A stretch of DNA of 64,000 nt from Orobanche coerulescens (GCA_033398695.1 CM065801.1:101239170-101303169), one strand, 5' to 3'; positions 34,131 through 44,950 are shown, counted from the first letter of the stretch. Numbers and translations: made by a program. The notes: generated from the sequence alone by a model not told the origin.

Positions 34131-35144
34131 AATTGTGGTGCATTTTGCAAATGTGTTTCAGTATTGGCATTTCCGGAAATGAGTTCTTTTGAATGGTTTT
34201 CATGATTGCATGCATCGACTAAGTGTGCAAGAGGTAAGTTGTTCGTTTGGCTTACTTGGCTAGGATGGCACTAGAGTATTTTGTTGTTCCCGTTAAATCC
34301 TTTATTTCTGGATTTTGATGTTGGGAGACGAACCTTTTGGTCATTCTTGTGTACTGTGAGTTGATGAGATTTGGGGCTAAAATCCCAATGGTTTTGTAAA
34401 AGTCATTTTACGGATTTGGGGCTAAAATCCCAACGGTTTGGTAAAGGTTATTTTACGGAAAGTAAACTTTTGGGGCGGTGACCCCTTTTGTCTTTTGGGT
34501 TTTGAAAGTAGGATTTGATAATCCTAAATCGTTTTCTATTAAAACTCCCGATGGTATTTCAAATCATTTTATAAATTGTTTCCCTTGATATTTTTCATCT
34601 TGAAATTTTGGGAAGTCTTTACTCAAACTCTCGCCTCGGGAAGTGTTCATCTTGTTGTATTTGAATCTTTGAGGATTCCGGATTATTATCGTTCGTGGAA
34701 TGTGAATTGTATGACTCGTATTTTGCACTTGTACTTGCACTAGCAAAACAGTGGAGTTTTGCTAACCCCCGAGTATTCGGGGGGTGGATGTCTATTTTTG
34801 CATTCAGGTTTTGGAGCATAACACAGGGTCGGCACGAAGGATGATGAAAGATGATCGATACTAATCACATGAGGAACCGTACATTGTTTATTGGTTCAGT
34901 GGTACTTTATTTTCCGCTGCTATATTTTTCCCGTTGTACGGGTGTGGTTGTGTTTTGACCCCTGCGTGGGCATGAGTTGTATTTGAGTTGTATGTATTTA
35001 TTGAAAGAACAAATCGGTCTACTGAGTCATTTTAGCCTTAAAGGCATGGTTGAGTTGTTATATGTTGTTACCAGCCTGGTAGATCCTTGAGTAAAGGTTC
35101 TACGGCGTGTAATATCCCTGAGCGGATTGGGGGTGTTACAAATA

Positions 35145-35156
35145 TGGTATCGGAGC
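35145..35156 (+). other. Chromo-3 primer binding site
   Basis: TGGTATCGGAGC, four bases after the LTR end; one difference from the tRNA-Met complement. Confidence 0.85.
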
Positions 35157-37452
35157 TTAGGTTGTGGAAACCTAGGCTGTCGGGTCAAGTCGTGTTGTAT
35201 GAGTCTTGTTTCGTCGGATTTTATCTGACTGAGTCGTGTCGCGACGCGTCGTTTGAGTTTGTTAGTCGTGATTAGTATCGTGGGGCGATCTTCATCTTCG
35301 TGCGACCTGTGGAAGTAAGTCTCCCTTCTTTGTGTTGTGCCTCGTGTGACACGAGCTATTTTTATGATTATTTGTTAAGTGATTGAATCCTTATGTGGAT
35401 TTTGATTTCACGATATGTATTTAGTCGACTCTCGTATTTGATTTATACGAGGAGTGTCGTCGCTTGTGATGTTTTTTTATTGTTGTTTTTGTCCGTTGCT
35501 GATGATTTTCGAATCGATTTGCACGTTTTACAAATTCTCTTGTGGAAGCTTTGTGCTTATACGCGTTCGACTTGTTCACTAGCCAGTGCGGGAGGGTCCT
35601 TAGAGGCCTCGAATGGGGTCAGTGGTTTTGTTCTGAATGTGGTATTTTATCGTTTGTTTCCGTTTAAAGACATGTATTGTCTTGATTTTAAACTTTTTGA
35701 TGCGTGTACTAGGAGTTGTTTTAGTGGACGCCGATATGTGTGAGTTTTGGGCATTCTGGCCTATTGGATTTTTGAAAACCTTGAGTATCTTAGAAAAATA
35801 AATTTTGAGACATACTTTTCAAATGAGTTATTTTCTTGTGGTACATCCAAGGTGCCACAATATATTCAAAAAATTTCTACTTCGAGGACCAAAATGCTAT
35901 GAGATATTTTCAATGTTTCAGAAACACTTTTATTTAGACCCGAGGGTCGAATTTTATGAAAGTCTTTCGCTAAAAGAAAATGTCCTCATTTTTACCAAAC
36001 GCATGATGGTTTTCAAAGTCTCGATAACGATGTTTCACGTTTGTATTTTTTTTGAAAGGTGATACTCAAGATCAACCGGTGTTCTTCTAAATTATTTTCA
36101 AAATGAGGTTTTCGTTTTTTTTAAAAACCTATCCATTCCCGTTTGAGGGCTGGGTATGTATGTATGATGTTCGCGTTGTCATTTTGATATTTGCTCCCGA
36201 TGTATGATCGAATTGGCGGTGTGAGCGTTGAGTAATTTTCCACACATTTGTTGTGTTAGCTCCCTATGAGAGGCGGGATGTTGGTGTTTAATGTTGTCGC
36301 CTCGTGGTGATTTCTGTGTTGTCGCGCATGTGCGAGCTGTTAGAGCTTGGTTTGGTATGACCGTGTGCATCGGTGATGGTTCCGTTATGTGTCGGTTGTT
36401 TAATGTCTTGTTACCTTGCTCCCGTTTTTGTGAATTTCGTGGACGTGGTCGGAGGTAATACCCGTACTATTTTGACTTCTGTATTTTTCTCGTTTTCCAG
36501 TCTATCGATTCACTCATGTTCGTTGTTACTTTATGAACTTGTTCTGTATTTCGGTTTCATCGTCCGATCGAGCTGTGATCTTTTTGTGGGTAGATCTGGT
36601 TATCACTGTGACTTTTTCGGGTTCGGTTCGATTCTTGTGAACCTTGTTCGGGAGTGACATCATCTGGTTCTATTAGTTCTTTTATTCGAAGTGGATTGGA
36701 TTTGGAACTCTTGTGTTTTCGACTTTGTCGACTCATTTATGTTCGTTGACATTTCTGAGCTTGTCCTGCCCCTTGCTTTTGTTGATCGAACGAGTGTGGT
36801 ATTGTTTTGGAATAACTCGTTTGTCGTTGTGACTTTTAAATTGCTATTCCCTTTCCTGTGGATCTTATGGGAATGCATGTCTTGTAGTTCGCACCAGATC
36901 ATTCTGGGAGTTGTTGTTTGAATTTTATTATCCTTCATGTTTCGGCCATGATTGTTCGATTTTTGTTGTCTCGATCGTTTGTTTGTTCGGTTTTTGTTCT
37001 CGTTTTGTGATTGTTGAGCTTTCAGGCTTCTTCCTAATTTCCTTAAGTTCGGGAAATTAGTCTCGTTTTCGATCTTCCAACCCTAGGGCGGTGGAATTCC
37101 GTATTTGTTCAGCGATTGGCTCGCGTTTTGATTGATGTACCGTTGGGTTGGTCAATCGTATTGATTTTCATTCGTTGTGTTTTCTGATTGTTCGGATAAT
37201 TGACTTGATTGTATTATCCATTTGATGACGCTTGTCACTTGTTGGTTTTATTATATCCCTAACGGCGACGTTGTGTTGGTCGTCGTGGAGCGTGTTTTCA
37301 CACCGTATATTCCGTTGCGTTGTTTGTAACGTTTCGCCGTTGGGTGTTTGTTACGCGTTTCTTGCGTATCTCGTTGAGTTTTCCTGGCGGGATATTGCTT
37401 CTCCCTACTTGTTTTAAGTTTCGGGACGAAACTTCTTTTAAGGAGGGTACAA
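35157..37452 (+). other. Chromo-3 interior, no recognisable gene
   Basis: The interior is T/G-rich sequence with a few short ORFs (for example 35393-35743 and 36373-36657). None shows a gag, protease, RT, RNase H or integrase motif. The PPT TTTTAAGGAGGGTACAA occupies about 37435-37452 after GGGACGAAACTTC. This is the non-coding core of a LARD-like element, or a heavily decayed one. Confidence 0.75.
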
Positions 37453-40400
37453 TGTAATATTTGCAATTTTCGATTTTCGGTAAATTTCTTTTTTCGGCTG
37501 GAGTCCGTTTGGATGACTCGCACATGACCGTTTCATCATTCTAAGAATGATTAATTCTACACTTTTTGTCATCCGAGTTCGTTTCGGTGTTGTTTTGTTG
37601 AGTTCCGTGCTTTTTAGCGACTTTTCCGCACTTGAGTTCGATTCTTACGAATCTCGTTCGAAACTGCTGTTTCGAGTTTCCCGTAAGTCCGTTTAACTTT
37701 GTTAGACGTGTTGTGAACTTCGGTTTGGTTATTCGATCACGTATCGTGATTTCTGGGCGTTTTGGGCCATTTTGTAATTTCTTAAAAGTTACGGGTATCC
37801 GTATCTGTAATTGTTGTCTCGACCCGTTTCTTGGTCGTGTATGATTAATTATTGTAATATGTTTTCATTTCGGGTCGATGATATTATCCGCGAACTTTTC
37901 GTCGTGTTCGTTCCGTACGTTTTCGGAAATCGAGTCGTCGAATCTTGACGCATGAGCACTGGCCGGACAGGTGCGGCCGACACGGTCGGAAGTGCAGGGC
38001 ACTGGCCGGGCAAGCACGGAAGGAACCGGCGTAGCGCACGCTACGGCCGGAAGGCTGCGTGCGCTAACCGGCAGGTGTAGCGCCTTATCAGGCGGCCAAC
38101 GACGCTATCGGAGTGCAGGCGGAGGGTTACGAGGTTACGGACTCGGGTAGGATCGGCGGGTAGCGCACGCTGCTTGCCGGGCCAGCGTGCGCTACGGCCG
38201 GCGAGTAGCGCGCCTTCTGGCCGGAAGAAATGCGCACGCTACTGGCGAGCAGTCTAGTCCAGGAGGTCACTGGATTGCGGCACAGGCGATAGCGCCGCTT
38301 TCGGCTGACTAGCGCGTGCTAGTCCGGCCCAGTATAAATGTGGCAGAGCAACCTCATTCTCATTCATTTTTCACTTCCTTCCTTTTCGGTCCGCGGCTGG
38401 CGATTCGGAGGTGGCGAAGCCATGTTGTTGAACAACAAATCCATGAAGTTCTTGAGTTCATAACATCAATCAATCATCCGTTATCATCCTTTGATCCAGC
38501 GAATCAAGGTAGTCTTCCTTAGAACCCTAATTTCGTGAATTTGGGTTTTTTTTGCATTTTTGTCCGATTCATTCCGTGTTGTTGATTAATTCATGATGGG
38601 TATGATTAATCTTGGTAGTATTCTTGTGTTTAACATCATTTAATCCATTGTTCTTCGTCGAATCGAAGTATATCTCTTGATTTCCTTCGAATCGACTTTT
38701 TGGGGGATTTGATCTCGATCTCGTTTTTCATACGTTTTGATGGATCGATTGTGGTTAAATGATGTTGTTAAACACATTCTATGGATTGTATATCCATATT
38801 TCAACTTGGAATTCCGTTTTCGTGTTTTGTCGGGACGAATCGTGTTCTTGGCCGTTTTGGAGGAAACACTTGAATTTTCGTCATTCGTTCTTTGAATTCA
38901 GCGGCTTTGGGTCGTACTTTGGAATTCATTTTCGTTGTTATATTTGTCCTTCGTAGTTTATTGTCGCGAGTTGGCGTTCGGTGGAGTCGGTGAGTTCGTA
39001 GTCGGTTCGTGCCAACCTACTTCGGTCGATTCTCCGTGTTGTTCTTATTCGAGGCAAGTACCTTGTTCATACGCTTCTCATTTTATGGATATGATGATCG
39101 GTGGTCGTCTTGGTGTGTTTGTTTGGTTATTTGAAATGAATTTCCAAGAGATTCATTTTGGCCCCGTTAAGGGCTTCTTTCAAAAACGCATGTGTGTTTT
39201 GTGAACGGTGTGTTTTGGGAATTGATTATGGTTTGATTGTTTTGAACGTTGAAGGCTTTGATGATACCCCCTGTTGTTTAAAGTTATGGAACCGTGTATT
39301 CCGTATTTAATCTTGTTATTTCTGAAGAGTTTGATAATGGTGTCGAGTTAGTGGCCATCTCTAGTGAGTATTCTTAATGAACTTACATTCTTAGCATATT
39401 AGTATTGCATGAGTAACGTGTGTGTGTATACTCACTATGGGTTAGATCCGACGGGGTCTCGGTAGGGGTCCACGGAGGGGTGGATCCGCGAGCTTGCTTT
39501 TAACCACTATGGGTTAGATCCGACGGGGTCTCGGTAGGGGTCCACAGAGGGGTGGATCCTCGGTTAATTGTGGTGCATTTTGCAAATGTGTTTCAGTATT
39601 GGCATTTCCGGAAATGAGTTCTTTTGAATGGTTTTCATGATTGCATGCATCGACTAAGTGTGCAAGAGGTAAGTTGTTCGTTTGGCTTACATGGCTAGGA
39701 TGGCACTAGAGTATTTTGTTGTTTGTGTTAAATCCTTTATTTGTTGATTTTGATGTTGGGAGATGAACCTTTTGGTCGTTCTTGTGTACTGTGAGTTGAT
39801 GAGATTTGTGGCTAAAATCCCAATGGTTTTGTAAAAGTCATTTTACGGATTTGGGGCTAAAATCCCAACGGTTTGGTAAAGATTATTTTACGGAAAGTAA
39901 ACTTTTGGGGCGGTGACCCCTTTTGTCTTTTGGGTTTTGAAAGTAGGATTTGATAATCCTAAATCGTTTTCTATTAAAACTCCCGATGGTATTTCAAATC
40001 ATTTTATAAATTGTTTCCCTTGATATTTTGATCTTGAAATTTTGGGAAGTCTTTACTCAAACTCTCGCCTCGGGAAGTGTTCATCTTGTTGTATTTGAAT
40101 CTTTGAGGATTCCGGATTATTATCGTTCGTGGAATGTGAATTGTATGACTCGTATTTTTGCACTTGTACTTGCACTAGCAAAACAGTGGAGTTTTGCTAA
40201 CCCCCGAGTATTCGGGGGGTGGATGTCTATTTTTGCATTCAGGTTTTGGAGCATAACACAGGGTCGGCACGAAGGATGATGAAAGTTGATCGATACTAAT
40301 CACATGAGGAACCGTACATTGTTTATTGGTTCAGTGGTACTTTATTTTCCGCTGCTATATTTTTCCCGTTGTACGGGTGTGGTTGTGTTTTGACCCCTGC

Positions 40401-40575
40401 GTGGGCATGAGTTGTATTTGAGTTGTATGTATTTATTGAAAGACCAAATCGGTCTACTGAGTCATTTTAGCCTTAAAGGCATGGTTGAGTTGTTATATGT
40501 TGTTACCAGCCTGGTAGATCCTTGAGGAAAGGTTCTACGGCGTGTAATATCCCTGAGCGGATTGGGGGTGTTACA
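37453..40575 (+). repeat. Chromo-3 3' LTR (3123 bp)
   Basis: Partner of 32022-35140 with the same TATA (38333-38340), GC-rich zone, 72-bp repeat and terminal GGGGTGTTACA. Followed by the GTAAC duplication. Confidence 0.92.
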
Positions 40576-40999
40576 GTAACATGGGTTCATAAATTTGCAT
40601 TTTTGTGAGTTACGCCCGTACATGCCCGTATGGAGTTTCAGACTTCATTTTCAGCCCAGAATTTCTTAGACTTTGCGTTTTTGCCCCAAATCTTCTTTGG
40701 ATGATAACTTTTGATATTTAACTCTGATTTTGAATCCGGAAAGACTGCCGAACTTGTCTCGGAAACCCTACAACATGAATACATAAAAAATTCAACGAAG
40801 ATACTATTTTATAAACATGTTATTTCATGAGTAAATCAGTAATTCAATCCGATTAAGACTAAATTTACATCTTCATCTAATAAATAATAAAATTATTAAA
40901 AGCTAATTAATTCTAAGCAAAAACGAGTAGACTAGCTCAATTATGGGTGAAATATATCGATACAAACCATGGATAAGTGTATAAAAATGACACTTATCA
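40576..40999 (-). repeat. Athila-LC left LTR, second part
   Basis: It resumes after Chromo-3 and matches 54722-55144. On the minus strand it starts TGATAAGTGTCATTTTT, the beginning of the 3' LTR. Confidence 0.92.
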
Positions 41000-41013
41000 C
41001 ACCCCCAAACTTG
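41000..41013 (-). other. Athila-LC polypurine tract
   Basis: On the minus strand AAGTTTGGGGGTG lies directly before the LTR start TGATAAGTG, the usual Athila-type PPT. Confidence 0.85.
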
Positions 41014-42453
41014 AATTCTTGCTAGTCCCGAGCAAGACTCTTTATTAATCACACTCCAAAAAAACTAAAAATAAAACAAAAATAATAATACACACATAAA
41101 TTAAGAAAAAAAATCATATAAAAAGAGAAAAGGAGATCAAAATTCCATTAATACACAACAACCATCTTTATACAGTAGATAGAAATGAATCAAGATTCAA
41201 CATAAATCTACTAATGATTTTGAAGTTAAAACACGGTTTTATTTTGTAATTCCAAATGCAAGGTTTTCCCCCAAAAGGTTGATTATTTCTTTCCCACTCG
41301 TGACACACACAACTCCCTTTAATGGTTGCTCTTGATCACTCGTTTATTTTTCGACTCAATATGAAGAAGAATTTCACCGGCTTCATCAAATATTGTGATT
41401 GTTCACGAAATTGAGTGTATTGAAATTCAGCCGCTAATTAATTCAAATCTGCTCATAAACTACATCCCTTTTAGTGATAGCTTTCATACCGTTATTTGCT
41501 AACGTGTAGCTCTTTTCACCAACACAATTTCTATTTTTTTAGGTGATAGCTTTCACACCGTTATTTGCTAAAGTGTAGCTCTTTTCACCAACACAATTTC
41601 TATTTTTTTAGGTGATAGCTTTCACACCGTTATTTGGCTTTCACAATTTCCCTTTTTTTTTTTGGGAATAGAATTTTCGCAGAAAATCATTTATTAGCTA
41701 AGCATGAAAAATTAAAAACTCCACAAATTAAGTAAATTTCAGTTCTATTTTTCAGCAACCGACTGATTCTTCTTTTCTCAAGGAAACGAATGACTCGATT
41801 TTACATAATAACTACAAGGCTTGGAAAGAGAGATTAACGCTCCAAAATTTTGGAATATACAATTTTTTAACCGGTTAAAACGATTTTAGAACCTTGTATA
41901 TAGCTAACTTATTGGTGTTATGCCAAATCTTGAAATCTCACAAATCAAAATAAACAACATAAATAAATATATATATATACACTAAAAAAAATCAAAGCCA
42001 AATAACAAAAATAATCAAAACACACCACCCCAAACTTGAAAAAGAAACTGTCCCCAGTTTAAAAAAACAAAAGTAAGGAGAAAAACATAATACTCCATGT
42101 TATGAAAGTTGATGCTTGAGCTAACGCCTTTTAGAATTTACAAGAGAATAAATAGATGAGGCAAACAACAAAATAAAATAAAATATACTCGGAAGTATAA
42201 CACAATTTTTAAGATGCGCTTCAAGAAAGTCCGAAGAGTCGCCTTACGCTGCCATCAATGCTTTTATAAAAGACAAACAATAAAAATTACAGCAATAAAA
42301 TAACAATACATAAATCGCGAATAGATGCACGTCAAGAGATGAAGAAGAAACTCCTTAAGCTGCCACCATTTAGCACGATTTTTACACACGACAGAAAGTA
42401 AAATACAAGAGGTCCGACATGGGTTATCAAAGGGAGAAGAATGAATCGACTTT
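41014..42453 (-). other. Athila-LC 3' non-coding interior with a 69-bp tandem repeat
   Basis: It is A+T-rich, with no ORF supported on either strand. A 69-bp unit starting GTGATAGCTTTCA on the plus strand begins at 41474, 41543 and 41612 (about 2.4 copies, nearly identical). Autonomous Athila elements carry pol and an env-like region upstream of the PPT, and nothing of these is visible. Confidence 0.75.
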
Positions 42454-43083
42454 TCATTTTCTCACGGTGGAATCCTCTATCCAAACAATATTAGATAGAG
42501 CTGGATCTAGTTGAGGAACAAATTCAATGAGTTTATTGATTAGTTCTTCTGGTGTTGTTGCAACGACAATGATTTGTTTAGCACACTCGGAAATAAAACC
42601 TTTTTCAGTAGAGTAGTCGATGAAAGATAGTAAACCATCAAAGAAACCATTGACATTAAGCAGACTTATTGGTTTTTTATGAACATTTAGCTGAGCTCTA
42701 GTAATCACATGAAAAAGTTCCTCAAGAGTGCCAAAACCACCGGGAAGAGTGATAAAGGCGCCATAATTATTCATCATGTAAGTTATGCGATCTTGCATAT
42801 TTACAGCTCTAAACTCATCTCCAATAGTTGACCCAGTGATTTTACTTTCAGCCAGAGGTTTTGGAATTACTCCCAACACTCTTACTCCTTCCATATAGGC
42901 AGAAGAAGCAGCGCATCCCATTAATCCTAGACTTCCTCCTCCGTAAACTACATGAATGCATTTTTCTCCTAAGGTACGACCCAAGTTGTGGGATGCTTCA
43001 GTAAAGCATGCCTCTGTTCCATAACTAGCTCCACCAAAAATACAGACTCAGTTAAATCTTTTTGTGGAAGATGATGATTCCAT
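42454..43083 (-). pseudogene. LOG: LOG-like cytokinin riboside 5'-monophosphate phosphoribohydrolase, one in-frame stop
   Basis: LOG enzymes release active cytokinin bases from their riboside monophosphates in the cytosol. From ATG at 43083 the frame runs 209 codons, about the family's normal length (roughly 200-220). It has VYGGGSLGLMG at residues 46-56, VLGVIPKPLAE, the catalytic signature PGGFGTLEE at 114-122, and VITRAQLNVHKKPISLLNV, FIDYSTEKGFIS and a C-terminal EELINKLIEFVP helix. Codon 12 (43048-43050) is TGA where an Arg is usual, so only an internal Met at 42984 (residue 34) opens a 176-codon frame lacking the N-terminal nucleotide-binding strand. No introns are present although plant LOG genes normally have several, so capture from mRNA is likely. 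It lies in sense orientation inside Athila-LC. Confidence 0.9.
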
Positions 43084-43311
43084 TTTTGAAAAGAAACATA
43101 TTTGAAAGAGAGAGAAAAGTACAAGTTTGAGGTATGAATAAAAGAAACAAGCAAAATGTTTATTTATAGAAGAAAAATAAGGTAAAAATATTTAACAAAT
43201 CTGTGATTGCGTTAATTGCGCTTCAACTACTCAATAGAATAATGAATGCATTTATCACGTATCACATTTCTTATTCCGAAGATCTCACCATACGACAAAA
43301 ATAAAATATAC
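43084..43311 (-). other. Spacer between the two Athila-LC cargo ORFs
   Basis: 228 bases, A+T-rich, with short T-rich and A-rich runs. No promoter or splice arrangement stands out. Both ORFs could lie on one transcript or on alternatively processed ones; the sequence does not decide. Confidence 0.5.
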
Positions 43312-43935
43312 TCACGTGTATGCACAGTAGTTGTGATTGTGGCTCACATCTTCCTCTGATTTTACATTCAGAAACGGCTTAAATGCCTTCGAAGAGTCGG
43401 GGAGAATCTTCCCATCCAATTTTCTTACAAATTGGCAAACAGGGTCTTTTAACGTCAGATTCCCAAGACGTTGTTCATATTCAAATTTTAATTTATTCCA
43501 CAAACATCGAATTCCGTAATGTACGAGTCTACTAGGATGCGTGCCAAGAGAAATTTCGATATTATCTAAATTCTCTTTATTCAGACCATCCTTAATGAAC
43601 TGAATTTTATCTTCTCTGTTTATAGATGGAATTCCTAAAGATCGACATTTTAAATTACAGTTCCATCTAGAACATTTATAGCAAACGACTATTATCTTTG
43701 CTCGTCGTTTCTTGGCATATGAACTTTTTCCAAGCCCTGGTAAAAATCTAGTAGATATTTCTGTGAACTCACCTGCTATTCTCACTTTGGCTTCAATAAT
43801 GAATCTAATGTCAAAAGGTATGCTTTTATTCATAAGCAACCTCATCCTTTCAAGTCTTGTCTTGTAAATTTTTAAAATTATTTTTTTGCTAGGAAAGGGA
43901 AATCCCTTTTCAATACTATTCAAAGTTTCTTCCAT
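43312..43935 (-). CDS. Virus-like cysteine-rich nucleic-acid-binding protein ORF in Athila-LC
   Basis: An intact ORF of 207 codons begins at 43935, the first ORF after the PBS in sense orientation. Its middle has an Ile-rich segment (PFDIRFIIEAKVRIAG, residues 40-55), SSYAKKRRAK (71-80), and a four-Cys cluster C85-x2-C88-x4-C93-x3-C97. Then SLGIPSINREDKIQFIKDG (99-117) follows. That order of basic patch, Cys cluster and N-x-R...FI..G resembles the viral NABP family (cysteine-rich proteins of carlaviruses and relatives), which bind nucleic acid and often suppress RNA silencing. The 30-residue N-terminus and about 90-residue C-terminus match nothing I recognise. The family match is from motif memory and unverified. 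It could instead be an unrelated zinc-binding cargo or a gag-like protein. No stop or frameshift is seen. Confidence 0.6.
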   Translation of the reverse strand: MEETLNSIEKGFPFPSKKIILKIYKTRLERMRLLMNKSIPFDIRFIIEAKVRIAGEFTEISTRFLPGLGKSSYAKKRRAKIIVVCYKCSRWNCNLKCRSLGIPSINREDKIQFIKDGLNKENLDNIEISLGTHPSRLVHYGIRCLWNKLKFEYEQRLGNLTLKDPVCQFVRKLDGKILPDSSKAFKPFLNVKSEEDVSHNHNYCAYT

Positions 43936-44145
43936 GATAGAAAAAATAAAATAAAGATAAATAAAAAAATATCTAAAAATATCAGTTGTTGTGGGAAACT
44001 GAAAAATCCGACTTTAATAGTCACGGAGTACCGTTATCCGCCACTTGACCGGACAAACACAATTGAGTACTAAGTTATAATGTCGAGAAATTGTAACCTA
44101 TAACAATAATTTACAATGTAAGATTTCAAAAATAACACTTATACT
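43936..44145 (-). other. Athila-LC 5' leader
   Basis: About 210 bases from the PBS to the first cargo ATG. A+T-rich; no ORF. Confidence 0.6.
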
Positions 44146-44163
44146 TCCCCGGCAACGGCGCTA
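44146..44163 (-). other. Athila-LC primer binding site, tRNA-Asp type
   Basis: On the minus strand TAGCGCCGTTGCCGGGGA follows the LTR end by a few bases. It is one base from TGGCGCCGTTGCCGGGGA, the PBS usual in Athila/Tat elements. It fixes the element's orientation as minus. Confidence 0.88.
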
Positions 44164-44169
44164 AAAACT

Positions 44170-44663
44170 TGACACGTCTTTAGTGTAACTATCACAAGTG
44201 CACGATATCGTATCAAATAGTAAGTGGACTTTTTGAGTCCGGTTTATCGATCCCACGAGGAAGTTAGGTTATATATTGAATTATACACTTTATCTATTTG
44301 TTATAGAGATTTATATGAGTGAAACACACAATTTAAGAGTTTGGTTTGATAATTGCAATGAAAATGCAATAATAGTTCTAAAATTCAAGGAAATGAAAGA
44401 TTGCACTAATAATAGATTAATAAAAGATAAAATGAAATAGTTGAGATTACAAACTTAGTTCATCATTAGTTATAGAAGATGTATAGGAGATCATAAGATG
44501 TATTTACTTATTATGTTGTGTAGATTCGATTTTCCTTAAAAAGACGGTTCCTCTTTCGAATGTCAAAACACCCCTTATGCATTGAATCAATCTACTAATT
44601 TCTATGTTGATTGGCTTCAATACATAGAATTAGGTTTTATGAAAATAACTCAAAGAATCATCT
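44170..44663 (-). repeat. Athila-LC right LTR (5' LTR), first part
   Basis: It matches 30822-31316. It ends with CATCT, the left duplication of the Chromo-4 insertion, and resumes at 54019. Confidence 0.92.
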
Positions 44664-44870
44664 TGTAATATTCGGGGGTAATTTTTTTTTCGTGTTACTG
44701 TTGAGTTGTACGTATTCATTTGGAATTGTACAAGTGTTGTTGTTTGGACCGATACAATTTATATTGTATTAAAATATTTCGGGATCGAAATATTTTACTG
44801 GTCGACGGTTTGGTTTCGTCTTTTGGTTGTTGTTTGGCGAGTTTGGAATTTTGGCTAAGTTTATAGCCAT

Positions 44871-44950
44871 AGCGTACGCTACCCATGTAGCATTACGTAC
44901 GCTAATTTGTTGCGATTACGTACGATACGCCCTGAGGTTACGTACGTAAT
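44871..44950. repeat. TACG-core palindromes upstream of the Chromo-4 TATA-like box
   Basis: AGCGTACGCT, ATTACGTACGCTAA, ATTACGTACGATA and GTTACGTACGTAAT lie in 80 bases, about 60 bases before TTTATATATC. Repeated in the 3' LTR at about 50431-50510. Confidence 0.75.

Larger units (their letters stand above)
32022..35140 (+). repeat. Chromo-3 5' LTR (3119 bp)
   Basis: It contains a GC-rich zone (32510-32890) full of TAGCGCACGCTG and CTACGGCCGG palindromic pieces. A TATA box lies at 32896-32903 and a 72-bp tandem repeat at 33998-34130. A CCCCCGAGTATTCGGGGG hairpin near 34765 is followed by TTTTTGCATTCAG. It is about 2-3 percent different from 37453-40575, with small indels in the GC-rich zone. 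ORFs such as 33497-33766 recur in the other LTR only as repeats. Confidence 0.92.
32022..40575 (+). mobile_element. Chromo-3, large non-autonomous chromovirus-like element (LARD type)
   Basis: It has LTRs of 3119 bp (32022-35140) and 3123 bp (37453-40575) bounded by TGTAATAT and GGGGTGTTACA. The flanks are GTAAC on both sides (32017-32021 and 40576-40580). It has a tRNA-Met PBS at 35145 and a PPT at 37433. The 2.3 kb interior has no recognisable gag or pol, which fits a large retrotransposon derivative dependent on another element. The GGGACGAAACTTC motif before the PPT links it to the Chromo-1/Chromo-2 clade. Confidence 0.88.

Noticed and set aside
35393..35743. 116-codon ORF in the Chromo-3 interior as a possible gag or accessory gene
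   Set aside because: No zinc knuckle, capsid or enzymatic motif; composition matches the surrounding T/G-rich sequence.
42969..43154. 61-codon minus-strand ORF upstream of the LOG frame as a separate gene
   Set aside because: It overlaps the N-terminal part of the LOG frame in another reading frame; the true reading is the interrupted LOG frame.
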